Source of the DNA: Sesamum alatum
Taxonomy: Eukaryota > Streptophyta > Magnoliopsida > Lamiales > Pedaliaceae
Length of the DNA stretch: 64,000 nt
NCBI GenBank assembly: GCA_034509735.1
Contig: JACGWO010000011.1
Span: forward strand, 19,824,979 to 19,888,978
Direction of reading: 5' to 3'
Positions 11,226 to 22,084 of this stretch are shown here, one piece after another. Each line of letters opens with the position of its first letter. The stretch's first letter is position 1. The notes beneath the pieces are model-generated. The model saw only the letters and a list, made by a program, of their open reading frames with translations. It did not search any database and was not told where the DNA came from. Both the position numbers and the translations under genes were made by a program.

Positions 11226-11990
11226 TAAGCTCCACAAGTATTTTGTTTTTTTGGCCTGAAAACACTCACCATCAGCTTTTTTATCTGTCCCACTTGTAAT
11301 AAAGCTAAAGCAAGAATAAAAAGAATATATATTTTAATAATAAATTGTCTTTTAAAACACCCCCCAATTAAACCAGAAAAAAAAAAAAAAGAAACAAGAA
11401 CGAGAGAGAGAGAGAAAGAGAGGGGTGAAGCCCACAAGTATAAAATTAATAGTGGGTGTTGAGAGAGACATGGGGTCTTCTTGTACCTCTTGTGAGAAAG
11501 CAAACACAAATTTGAAAGCTTCAGGAAGGGCTTGTTTGGGTTCACAAACAAGGAAAGATGGGAAAGTTTTGATTTTAGGATCAAAATAAAGAGAGAGCTG
11601 TACAGAAACTACAAGAGAGAAAAGAAAGGAGGATAAAATACCTCACGGCAGGCGGCGGCGGGCGGCGGTCGACAAAAACTGAAAGTTAACAAAAAATTGA
11701 AAAAAAAGTAGAAGAAATAAAAGAGGATGAAGAGAAGAGAAGAAAGGAGGATAGAATGCTCACGGCGGCAGGTGGCAGCGGCGACGGGCGGCGGCGGCAA
11801 GCTGAAGAGAGAAAAGGAGGGGGGGGGTGAGAAATTTTGTGCTGAAAATTTTATGGGGAAGGGGGAGAGGGGGAAAAGAGGGAGGGAAAGTGGGGGGAAA
11901 AATTAGGGTATGAAAATAGAGGAGGGAAAGGGGGGGAAAAATTAGGGTGTGAAAATGGGGAAGGAAAGTGTATAGTAAAAAGTTAAATTA
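11031..11990. other. Unassigned low-complexity region
   Basis: Contents are a pyrimidine-rich tract (11050-11175), an (AT)n microsatellite (11197-11219), GA-rich tracts (11380-11430 and 11590-11640), two GGCGGC-rich clusters (11648-11672 and 11763-11800) and a purine tract with a duplicated GGGGGGAAAAATTAGGGT unit (11815-11960). The minus-strand ORF at 11177-11584 is Ser/Leu/Phe-rich and looks like chance. No gene is supported. Confidence 0.5.
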
Positions 11991-11994
11991 TTTT

Positions 11995-12440
11995 TAAAAT
12001 TAATAATTTTATTTAATTAAAATTAAATGAGATAAATAATTTAAGATATATTTTTATTTAATTAATAAATAAAATAAATTATTTTATAATTAATAAATGG
12101 GATAACTAATTTAAGATATATTTTTAATTAATATATGAAATAAAATATTTTATAATTAATAAATGGGATAAATGATTTAAGATATATTTTTAATTAATAA
12201 ATGAAATAAAATATTTTATAATTAATAAATATTTTTAAAATGATATGAGATAAATTATTTAAGATATATTTTTAATTAATAAATGAAATAAAATATTTTA
12301 TAATTAATAAATAGGATAAATTATTTAAGATATAATTTTAATTAATAAATAGAATAAAATATTTTATAATTAATAAATATTTTTAAAATGATATGAGATA
12401 ATTGATTTAAGATATACTCTTCAATTAGTAAATGAGATAA
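11995..12440. repeat. AT-rich minisatellite, about six units of 65-82 bp
   Basis: The phrase GATAAATnATTTAAGATATA recurs at about 12031, 12101, 12167, 12249, 12314 and 12396. Between copies lies ATAAAATATTTTATAATTAAT. Spacings are 65-70 or 82, the longer ones carrying an extra TATTTTTAAAATGATAT. It abuts the 3' end of the third CACTA transposase remnant. Confidence 0.75.
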
Positions 12441-12507
12441 AATATCATGACAAAAATCATCAATACATTATGTTCAATTAATAATCATCATCATCTTCAT
12501 CATCAGC

Positions 12508-13196
12508 TTATCTAAGTGCTTCTTCATCATCAGTCGTTTCGTATTCCTTCAACCTGTCTTCTTCGTCTTCATCATCTTTCGTTTCATTATCCTCATCAAC
12601 AAAAATATTTATGCTGTCATCTAGAGATTGAATTTCATTTTCAATAGTAACCACTGGAACGGATTCAACCTCATCCTCCTGAAATGCAGCATCAATCCAC
12701 CTTGACTCAATAGTTCGTCTAGCTTTTGTTCTACATACAGCCATCTCCCCTATTACTTGTAAATACTGATCATGACAACTCTGTGATACATTGTGTTCAA
12801 ATTTGATGTTTACATCATCCTCTGATCCCAATTCAATTGCTCATAGTTATTCCAATTTGTCGTTTGATCTACAGAGTTGTCAGCTGAAATTGAATGCTCA
12901 TAATCCATTTGTATAGGCTCACCATGAGATGTCCAATTGTAGTAATCTTTCCTAAAACCTTTCTTATAAAGGTCGTATGTCACCTCCTCCGTAGATTTGT
13001 ACTTACGATTTTTACATACACTACATGGACAACGAATTTTCCCCTCATCCATAAAACCATGTTGTGTTTTTGCCCAATCTATAAACTCAGTGACCCCATC
13101 TATAAATTCTTTTGTAAGATGACGATTACCGGGTGATTTCTTCTCATACATCCTTTTTCTGAATTCTCTCAACATATATTGTTCTAAAATCAACAA
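12508..13196 (-). pseudogene. CACTA transposase remnant: associated domain joined to an acidic C-terminus
   Basis: From 13196 leftward: RMYEKKSPGNRHLTKEFIDG, FIDWAKTQHGFMDEGKIRCP, the zinc cluster CPCSVCKNRKY, EEVTYDLYKKGF and YYNWTSHGE. This is a complete transposase-associated domain (PF13963-like). The frame closes at 12810 after LNWDQRMM. The next frame (12831 to 12508) gives a C-terminal segment ending in EDEEDRLKEYETTDDEE. The whole TNP2 catalytic domain is missing. The acidic tail resembles that of the 9454-10100 remnant. It is probably a deletion derivative that cannot catalyse transposition. Confidence 0.7.
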
Positions 13197-13479
13197 ATAT
13201 TATACATATTCATTAACATACATACATACATAAAAAACTAAAAATTCCAAGAATAAAATGAATATATATAAATAAACTAGTAAAAATTTTGTAGTAACTT
13301 TAATGTAAGTCAGCTAAATGTCCAAATATGTGATTCGTTGGACTAACATGATCATTAACGGTCAAATGCAAAGATTTATTAAAAAATCGGTTGTGTGGAT
13401 GGAAGGAGAGAAGAGGAAGAAGTTGTTGGATGATTATAAAAATATGTGTGAACTAGAATGAGGGTTTTCTTATATATAT

Positions 13480-14160
13480 TACGGATTTTGCAACGAATTT
13501 GCAACGGACTTTGCAACGAAATGATATTACCGTTGCAAAATCCGTTGCAAAACATATAGAATTTTAAAATAGTGGGTTACAGCTGTCACAAACCTATTGC
13601 AACGGACAAATCCATTGCAAAAATCGTTGCAAATTCAACGGCTCAATAATTATTGGTTACAGTTGTATGTACGGATTGCAACGACTTCAAAGGTCGTTGC
13701 AACTCCGTTGCAAAATTGTCGGCAAGTTTTTGCCACGGACAATGTGCCATCGCTAAATCCGTTGCAAATCACAATATTCAAATTGCAACGACACGGGTTC
13801 TTTACAAATTCCATTGCACATTTTTTACAACGGATTTAACTAGAATCTTCGTTGCAAAGTATGCAACGAAAGACGTTCGTTGCAAAAACCGTTGTAAGTT
13901 TGCAACGGAATGTGTCATTGCAATATTTTGCCACAACTTTTGCAACGACTTATGTTGAATGTGGGACATCTTAAAGTTGACCAAAATCTGCAACAGAATT
14001 TTGCTACGGATAGTCCGTTGCAAAATATCATTGGTAATTTGCCACGGAAGTTGCCACGAAAATGTAAAAAAAATCAGAATCCGTTGCAAAGTCATAGTAA
14101 AGGTCGTTGCAAATTTGCAACGAATTGGTCCGTTGCAAAATGTCCGTTGCTATAGCCTTG
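13480..14160. repeat. Subterminal array of TTGCAACGG-type motifs
   Basis: TTGCAACG or its complement CGTTGCAA recurs some twenty or more times in both orientations, often as TCCGTTGCAAA. The array ends at the CACTA terminus. It is the counterpart of the GGAACGGT arrays in the 4040-8140 element, with a different word. The short ORFs here come from the repeat. Confidence 0.8.
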
Positions 14161-14173
14161 TTTTTTTGTAGTG

Positions 14174-15030
14174 GTTAGTCAATTTAATGGATTTCGTTGA
14201 TGTCATAAAAAAAATTGGTCTAAACTTCCTATATACAAATTCCCCCCTCTTAGTATGAAAATTACATAAACATCCCTTTTAAATATACCCACCTTACAAA
14301 TTGCCCATTCCGTTAGTCAACTTAATGGATTTCGTTGATGTCATAAAAAAAAAATTGGTCTAAACTTCCTATAATACCCTCGACCTAAATAACTCTATTT
14401 TCTATGACTTAAATACTTTTAAGGGATAATTTGTTATTTTTAAAGTTAATAAGGGTGTATACTCATAACTTTTAGTAAATTATTTTATAACATTTTTTTA
14501 ATCAAATATTGTGTATGTGTAGGTTGTGTACATTAATTTCTACTCCTAACAATCATCAAAGCTTGCAAATTTTGTTAAAAGTATATTATTTTATAGCAAG
14601 TAATAAAATAGAGTTTATATTACTCAAATGTTAAAAATGTTGAGGCAAATTTCATTATTTTAGCCTATTTTACTATGTTAAATTAAAATTTAAACAAGTC
14701 AATTTTAGTGTATTTTAATTCTTAAAGTTCTTTACGTTACAATTCCTAGAAAAAATGAAGGCATGCGTATAGTTTTAAATTATTTGAAGAAAAACTTTTT
14801 TCCGTTTCTTCATTTCAAATAAAGAAAATAAAAAAATACTTCTACTATTAATTTTATTGAATTATTTTCCGTTTTATAAATGAGGGCAAAATGATCATTT
14901 AAGCACCTATTATTAAATTTGACTAACACCTATTAGCTAGAGAGGACAATTTGTAATTTTCATAGTAAGAGGGGGGAATTTGTATATTCCCAAAATATCA
15001 GGGGAGGTGAGTGTAATTAACCCTTTTAAT
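14174..15030. mobile_element. Foldback-like non-autonomous DNA element with imperfect inverted arms
   Basis: ATACAAATTCCCCCCTCTTA (about 14233) followed by GTATGAAAATTACA is mirrored by TGTAATTTTCATAGTAAGAG (about 14952) followed by GGGGGAATTTGTAT. TTAGTCAA words also occur inside both arms. The left part contains a direct repeat (14174-14232 and 14310-14373) that includes TTAATGGATTTCGTTGATGT. The right arm extends to AGGGGAGGTGAGTGTAATTA. There is no coding content. Outer limits and target duplication are uncertain. The 15031-15327 stretch is unassigned AT-rich DNA. Confidence 0.55.
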
Positions 15031-16102
15031 AATTAGGGACTATAAAAATTCTTAAAAAATTACTGAAGAAAATAGTCAATGTATAGATCTCACTTGATGT
15101 GTGATGAAGGATCAAAATCTTTTATGCCTTTATTAATAGTATTGTATAAAAGAAACTTTCTGTTTTACTTACAAACGACGGTTAATGACACTATCGTACC
15201 ACTTTTTATAATGTCAAAAATAACACTCAAATAATATAATAACCACTTTATTCAACTTTTCAAATTTTGTATTAATTGATCAATTAGTTTTTTTTCTTTC
15301 TTTCCTTCTTTTTATTTTTTAATGTGATGTGTTAGTTTATATATTTTACTCTTAGTTATAATATATTTTAAAGCGGATAAAGTCATTTATTATATGCATA
15401 TAGGAACGGCGTGCCACTACGACTATTACTATTATAAAGAGAAGGGGTCTTATAGATACAAAGTGGTGGTTTTTGTACCACTACCCCAAATTATTATAAT
15501 ACCAAAAATGCCCTTCAACTTTCTAACCTATGTAATTGAATTAACTATTCAATTAAATTCCATTAGAAAATTAATTTCATGCAGTTACCTATACTAAAAA
15601 TTTTAATTTACCCACATTTTGTTTAATTTTATTGCTAATTAAAATAAAAATACATATTACTATTTGTGTTGCATGTATATATAATCGTCATGATCGATAT
15701 AACAAATATTCCAAAAAGTTTTAATTTTTAACGTAATTTGAGTAAAATATTGTGTTGATAATTAATGCATTAGAAAAAATTATCAGACGGGTTTTATATG
15801 TAAGCTAGATTGTAAAGCAACGATAAATTTTAAGATCTAGGAATAAATTATGAGCTTCAACAAAATAAAAGTATTACTAAAATTTATGCGCGCAGGTACA
15901 ACGTGCCATGATTTTTAGTATATATTATTTAATAATATTTATTTTAGTTAAATAATCTCAAAAAATTATGCATGCACGTAGCATGTGCACAAAAGTACTA
16001 ATTTAACAAATTGAAAGACAAATCCCTATTTGTTATAAAAAAAATTTATAACGTTTCACTTTAAAGCGATTATGATTGCAAGTTGGAAGCATCAAGTTGA
16101 TT

Positions 16103-16176
16103 GTCTGGGTGGTGTAGTTGGTTATCACGCTAGTCTCACACACTAGAGGACCCCGGTTCGAACCCGGGCTTAGACA
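16103..16176 (+). tRNA. trnV-CAC: tRNA-Val (anticodon CAC), copy in R1
   Basis: The 74-nt sequence folds as a standard cloverleaf. The acceptor stem GTCTGGG pairs with CTTAGAC (two G-T pairs). The anticodon stem CTAGT/ACTAG closes loop CTCACAC with anticodon CAC at 16137-16139. The T stem is CCCGG/CCGGG with loop TTCGAAC. Internal promoter boxes are TGGTGTAGTTGG (A) and GGTTCGAACCC (B). A run of six T follows directly. A CAA lies a few bases upstream, as often at plant tRNA starts. No intron. It looks functional. It decodes GUG. Confidence 0.93.
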
Positions 16177-16182
16177 TTTTTT
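16177..16182 (+). terminator. Pol III terminator of tRNA-Val (R1)
   Basis: TTTTTT immediately after the discriminator base of the tRNA. Confidence 0.85.
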
Positions 16183-16339
16183 CTCATTTGATAATTGTTT
16201 ATAAAAAGTTAAATAAAAAGATATAAATTCTTTAACCACCAGACTATATTAAAATCTGTAATGTTTCATTTGTTTGTTTCTTTCGAATCAAATTCCAATA
16301 CACAATGACTGCACCAAAGAAAAGCCAAAAAACATGAGA

Positions 16340-18240
16340 AGTTTTTATGTGTGAATCTAGTTTGTGTAAACGTTGTGTATAAAATTGCTTTGATGGCTAT
16401 CACTATTACGTTGAAACCATTCATTTGTTTGATTATCTCCCAGACTTAGCCGGCTTTTACTGTTGGCCGACTCATTACAGACAATGTCTTGCTAGCTTAT
16501 GAACTTGGACATTTTCTGAAAATGAGAAGCGAGGGTAAAAAAAGTTATGTGGCATTGAAGCTCAATATGTGCAAGGCCTATGACAGAGTGGAATCTGTCT
16601 TCTTGGATCGTTATTACTTCGTCTTGGTTTAGTTGATTCATTCATAGAGCTTATTATATTATGTATCTCCTCTATCAAGTTTTTTTTTTTTTAATGGTTC
16701 CCAATTTGGGTTTTTAGCGCCTGAATGTGGTATTCGGTAGGGGAATCGATTGTCTCCCTTGATCTTTATCTTATGTGCAGAGGTCGTTAGTTGCTTTTCA
16801 CAGGTTTCGGGGGAAAAGGGTGATATTCAAGATATTATTGTTACATGGGGTGCTCCCTGTATTTTTCACTTATTCTTTGTCGATGACTGCTTCATCTTCT
16901 GTCAAGTGAATGAGAAATCAGTGCACAGTATCAAGATTGTTCTTCTATTACATGAAAGTTCTTCAGGCCAAACGGTAAACTTCTAAATTTCTAAATGATG
17001 TTGATTTGGAATTGTCCGGAGGAGTTCACCATCTGACTTGCTTCTATTTTTAATGTGGAGGTTTTTCCCCGTTTCCAAAGATACTTGGGACTACCGAACA
17101 CTTTGGGGAGATAAAAAAAAAAAAGAAGTATTTTCAAGCATCAGTTATAGGATGTGGAAAAGAGTCCGCGGGTGGAAAGAAAAGCTGTTATCTCAAGCAG
17201 ACAGGAAAATTCTTATAAAGTCAGTGCTTCAGGTAATCCTTACATAGTGATATCTTGTTTTTGCCTATCGGATTGCTTAATCAAGGTAATGGCAACGTTA
17301 ATGGCTGAGTTCTGGTGGAATATTGGATTGGCTAAGAAGGTTAACTGGTTAGCTTGGTTGAAACTGTGTTCCCGTGGGCACGAAGGGGGGCTCGGCTTTC
17401 GTGATGTCAAAAGCTTCAACCTTGCTCTATAGGCTAAGCAAGCTTGGAGGTGGATTGAGTGTCCTGACTCTCTACTTACCAAAGTGTTGAAGGCCCATTA
17501 TTTCGCTCATTTTGACTTCTTGCACGCAACTTTTGGGAAATAACCCTTCATTCTCTTAGAGGAGCATCCTGTCTTCACAATATATCCTCAAAGTTGGTTG
17601 TCAGTTCAAGGTGGGTAATGGCACCTCTATTAGTATCAAAAATGATGGTTGGATTCCTAGACTTCACGCTTTCTAGCCTATCTTGCCTCTTCCGGTCTTG
17701 CCGTCAACGGCCACTATGAGTACCCTCTTCGGCCAGATGAGGTTGGTTAGAACATGGAGCTCTTGATCAGGCATTTTGTCCCGAGGATGTCACCATTATT
17801 AGTGCAATTCCCATCCCGTCTAATCGGCATGATGATCGTATTTTCGGCATTTCTCAAAAATGAAACATTTCTCGGTTTGTAGCCCTTATAATTTGGCAAA
17901 AAATGTGGATGTTAATCTTGTTGCTCGGTGGTTGGTCAATCTGGTGGGTCCTCTCATAGGAATTGGAACTTTGTATGGCAAATAAAGGTCCCAAACAAGA
18001 CCAGGATGTTCCTTTGGCAAATTTGTAGACATGCTATTCCAACATGCCAAAATCTGTTGAGGAGAAAGATTATTAATAGCGAGGGCTCTTTGTTGTATTA
18101 TACAGAGACAGAGATGATCGCCATGCCTTGTTGCATTGTGATTTCGCATGGAAGACATGTGCTCTCACTAACTTGCCTTGGAGTGTGATTATACAGTGGG
18201 GAGATACAGTGAAAGCATTGGCTAGACTTCTTTATTAGAA
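16340..18240 (+). pseudogene. L1-type LINE reverse transcriptase fragment (R1 copy)
   Basis: Readable pieces in order are [58 protein letters not shown], the catalytic motif FVDD at 16876-16887 (usually FADD), ISYRMWKRVRGWKEKLLSQA, MATLMAEFWWN, GGLGFRDVKSFNLAL and a zinc-binding C-terminal region with CFCLSD and LHCDFAWKTC-like words. This is the C-terminal half of plant L1 ORF2 (reverse transcriptase and zf-RVT), 5'-truncated as usual for LINEs. Stops and frameshifts break it throughout. Confidence 0.85.
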
Positions 18241-19754
18241 GCTAGGGGTGGCAAAATTTCAAATTGTTGTCATCACTGATTGCTGTGGCAAAATAAAAGT
18301 TTAAGGTTGATGGAGAACATAGTGCAAACTCAAACTGAGGTTGTCTTAGCAAGTTTTCGATTACTTTGGTCCTACAGAGATGCTCAAATTCCCTTTGTTG
18401 TTGTTCCCTCTTAGCTTGTTGAAGGTCTGTTGTTGTTGTTCCACTTCTAATTTGTACTCTCATTGTCATTGTCTTTTTTGGACATACTTTGCTATGGAAT
18501 GATAGATTTTCTTTTTCAAAAATACTCATGAGAAATTTCTAATTCGGATCCTAACAAAAAATCTTGAACATTACTCCAAGTCCAACATAAGAAATACGAA
18601 CCAATAATTGATCCCAAAAATAGAACAACTTCCCTCCCTAAAACCAATACCTACAAGAACAAAGAACTCTGCAAAAACCAACAAACCACAACCTTCAATC
18701 CATCATCGAGATCAACAACCTCTGAATCTGACTGAAACTTAAAAAACGAAAATCATGTGCAGCTCTAAGCTAAAAATCCAGTTTCACCTTCCTCAAACTG
18801 CAATCCTAAAGCTTATAAAATACGGGTCCATCAAACATCACGAAGAACGTAATCTCATTGTTGTAGAAACCAGTAGGAAACAGATACTTGGTTGTCATTT
18901 CAACACTCGTGATTTCACAACTACCTTCCTATTTCACTGATGATTTCCCGGACAGCTCTCGTTCATCCACAACTCCATGATTCATTCTTCCCCATGCAAA
19001 TGAATCCTAGTTTTCTAAGGTGCTCTAGAAGCTTCATGAATATGTATGCACCTTTATTGCGAATTAGTTCTGACAATGGGAATTTGTCGAACGATACATG
19101 GACTTTGTGAAAAGGTAGCACAATGGAATTGTTCCTTACATGTGTAAAGGGCAAGAATCAAGATCAATGTGTTAGTACATTATGAGCCCTTTCGCGGAGA
19201 AGTATATATTGAAATTGTACAAGTCCCGCATATATTGAATAAGATAAAAAAATATAATAAATTTTGAAATAAAAAAATTCAATAAAGAAAGTAAGACAAA
19301 TAATAAGATACTTTTTGTGCATATTAAACAGAACAAAAGTTACAAAAATTTATCATTTTTCTATCTGTACACTTGATATCTTTAAATTATTTTCAGACAT
19401 TCTTGATTCTTACCTCATTTATTATTTTTCCATGTTTCTATGGAATTTATTATTTTATTGAATTAACAAGTGTCGTCAAACAGTGACACCATTTGGATCA
19501 ATTTTAATAAAGAAAAAGAACATGCGCACAAACTAAAATAATCCAGGCAAATTAAGTAGAATTCAAACATATACAATTAAGGATTGTTCTATCAAATTCG
19601 GTTTGAACATAACGAAGAAATTTATGAGGTAAGGGGCAGTAAATAATACTCTACCTTATCATGTTGCGATAATTTGACAATCTTGTAGTGCAAAGGGCTC
19701 GACTTGATGATCATTACTGCCACAGAAGTTGTAGCACCCTCCAATGGTACTACG
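18241..19754. other. Unassigned part of R1
   Basis: No family recognised. It contains a minus-strand ORF (18242-18529), partly shared with R2, that I do not recognise. AT-rich stretches follow from 19200. It may include old LINE 3' sequence or host DNA. Confidence 0.4.
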
Positions 19755-19775
19755 TTCTGATACCACCCAGTGTCA
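19755..19775 (-). other. Possible primer binding site and LTR edge on the minus strand
   Basis: TTCTGATACCACCCAG followed by TGTCACT reads, on the minus strand, as an LTR end followed by TGGTATCAGAAC, which resembles the initiator tRNA-Met site used by many plant retrotransposons. The same word is present in R2 near 39490. The LTR would run rightward from 19771 to roughly 20940. That stretch has no coding content. No second LTR was found. Confidence 0.35.
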
Positions 19776-20960
19776 CTCTTTAACCAAAATTATGTATATC
19801 TATATATACATAATCTTCCTATAATAGGGTAAAACATGGTTAACACCGTCAACATAACAAACACAACTGTCGACTCATCAACTAGGTTATATACTTAGAA
19901 CATATATTAATAGTTAATGCGAATCTCACTTTTAGTGTATAATTAACATTCTCTGAACTTATGACTTCTAAATTTATGAACTTGTGAGGAGTACACTGCA
20001 TACTGGCATAATCTAACTTGAATTCCGGATTTGTGCCAAGCTCTCGATGATTAGACACAACAAAATATATACCCATAAGATATTAGCAAAGGAATGGGCT
20101 TGCAACTCAGTTAGTAAATAACCGACACCACCTATACCTGTAAATTCAATCCAGTTCAAACAAGATAACAGTGATCAACACATATCCCTACAGTTAACTT
20201 GATTTCAACTAGTCTCATTTTATTATACAATGCAATCATCTCATAACAAGACAAGCAATCAAACTCTTCACTTCTATTTGCTTAAAAGGGTGATATAGTG
20301 TCTTTCTCCACCAACCCAACCTCACTACTCATCACATTATATTTAAGTCAGTCACCTTGGCATGCCACACAGGCTCATCAACATCATAGCTCTTTTCATT
20401 TCGCTTCGTAGCTCTTTTCATTCGCATCATAACTCATTTCATTTCATTTAGCCACATAGCTAGGCTCATCGCTTCCACCAAAGGGGTATTCACATAATAA
20501 TTATATTCAATTTTCACCACTTACTCATTTACATATATCACCGTTCTTGTAAGCAACTAACTAAGTAAGACCACATACCATCACACGTCTTCAGTCACAA
20601 ACATATAGCCATAATATCATACAAACTCATCAAACATGGAAATACCCTTTCTCATTTTACTTCCACAGTATAATCATTCAAGGTAAAGCATCAAATGACT
20701 CATGCCGTACGTAGTAATTCATTTCCAGCACGATTCATACACTTCATACTTAACAGTAATATAGAGGTAGAATAACTCATAAGTAGATAATGCTAATGAT
20801 TTACTTACATAAGAATAATATCAAAAAAAAATGGAACATATATTGATAGCGCTAGTTATTTACTTATCTTGCTTTCTCCACATAATCATTCAATTGAAAT
20901 TATCAATCAATCACTCATAAATTAATGGCAACACGAATCATAAACTTACATAAAAATGTT

Positions 20961-21682
20961 GGAAAAATTATTATTTTAGTCTTTTAATTTCACTCAATAT
21001 TATTTTTAATCCAGTAACTATGCCCACATTTTATGAAGTCCTTTAAGTTTCAAAAGTGATGAAAAATAGTTCTTCGGTGGTCGGAAGTTTGATTTTTTGA
21101 TGGAAAACATGGCGGGCCAACTGGACATTTTTTGGAGTGAATTATATAATATGTATAATTATAACTTATATAAATAAAATTATTATTTACAAAAAATTAA
21201 CCCCCGACCCATGACCTTGCCCTCCCCCCTCTTCCCCCCACCGCTGCCTACACTCCTTCGCACCCCCTGACGACCCCCAATATAGGCGACAGCAGTCGCC
21301 CAGACAATAAAGTATCTGGGTGATGCTGTGAGGAGGGCACGACGTGTATTAATTTTTGTACTGTAATTTTATCTTAACTTTTCAATATATAGTTTTTTTT
21401 TTTTAATTTTTATGCTTAAATAATGACCAGTCAGCATTAATACCAACGTGTAATTACACGTGTCTGTACACATGTATAAGTTGTCAAAAATTCAACAGAC
21501 TACCTGCAACACAGGAATTTTTCAACTGATTTTCAAAATCTCGCTAGAAAATTGCGTACAAAATCCTAATTCAGACTAAATTTCATCAATTTTGAAGTTT
21601 AAAGGACTTAATAGGGCAGAGTTACAGGACTAAAACTAATATTGATATAGTTAAAGGACTAAAAAATAGTTTTCGCAAAAAG
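20961..21682. mobile_element. Long-TIR non-autonomous element (Mutator-like MITE), R1 copy
   Basis: The first 100 bases (TTTAGTCTTTTAATTTCACT, TATTTTTAATCCAGTAACTA, GAAGTCCTTTAAGTTTCAAA) are repeated inverted at the right end (AAACTTTAAAGGACTTAA and so on, to AAAGGACTAAAAAATAG). The interior has a CCCTCCCC-rich patch and no ORF. Long terminal repeats without a conserved CACTA word suggest a Mutator-like or similar TIR element. It directly abuts the start of LTR0. Confidence 0.7.
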
Positions 21683-22084
21683 TGTTAGAATAGACGACTA
21701 GAAAGCCAATTAGGTTGGTGGTTTTGTAATATGTTCTAAGCAATTTCTTTCTTTATGTAATATTGAATTATTGAATCAAAGTTACATGCTAGACATCATT
21801 TTCTTGTGTTAACAACATATGTATTTTGCTTTACTGTTTTACATCACAACAAATGCCACAAAATAATTATACAACCAAGGTAGTTGGGTTGCATATTTGA
21901 TGGCTACTATGAAACCAACTACTGGTAGTTGGGTTGGAAACGTTCCAGGTCGAGAGCCTCGAGACTAGGCATTGATTGTTCCTTTGGGACTTGCACTAAG
22001 TGTTGCATTCAGTGGATGATTATAGTGTTTCATCAGCGACAAACTCGAGACGTCTATGTAACTTCAGTGGGTGGTTGACAAGGG
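21683..22084 (+). repeat. LTR0, 5' part (interrupted by the outer copia)
   Basis: Starts TGTTAGAATAGACGACTAGA, similar to the copia LTR start at 28464 (TGTTAGAATAGGTGACCAGA). Later words such as GGGACTTGCACTAAGTGTTG match LTR1 as well. At 22084 the outer copia LTR begins. The continuation (TTTGTCAAGCCGTCC) resumes at 50607. It is a plus-oriented, more diverged member of the same LTR family. Confidence 0.75.

Larger units (their letters stand above)
12508..14173 (-). mobile_element. Third CACTA derivative (right half with terminus)
   Basis: The right terminus TTTTTTTGTAGTG ends at 14173, the inverted form of CACTACAAAAAAA. Just inside it is a subterminal array of TTGCAACGG-type motifs (13480-14160), then a minus-strand transposase remnant. 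A matching left terminus was not found. The element is either truncated or replaced on the left by the low-complexity region and minisatellite. Confidence 0.7.

Noticed and set aside
11177..11584. Minus-strand ORF of 135 codons, Ser/Leu/Phe-rich
   Set aside because: Derived from GA-rich and (AT)n low-complexity sequence. No motif or codon signature of a gene.
16033..16239. Minus-strand ORF with SPGSNRGPLVCETSVITNYT
   Set aside because: It is the reverse complement of the tRNA-Val gene, a well-known false protein call.
18242..18529. Minus-strand ORF partly conserved with 37990-38286 (TTTTDLQQAK, QQQREFEHLC)
   Set aside because: The two copies differ mainly by amino-acid-changing substitutions and different ends, as expected for non-coding DNA duplicated long ago. 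No family recognised.
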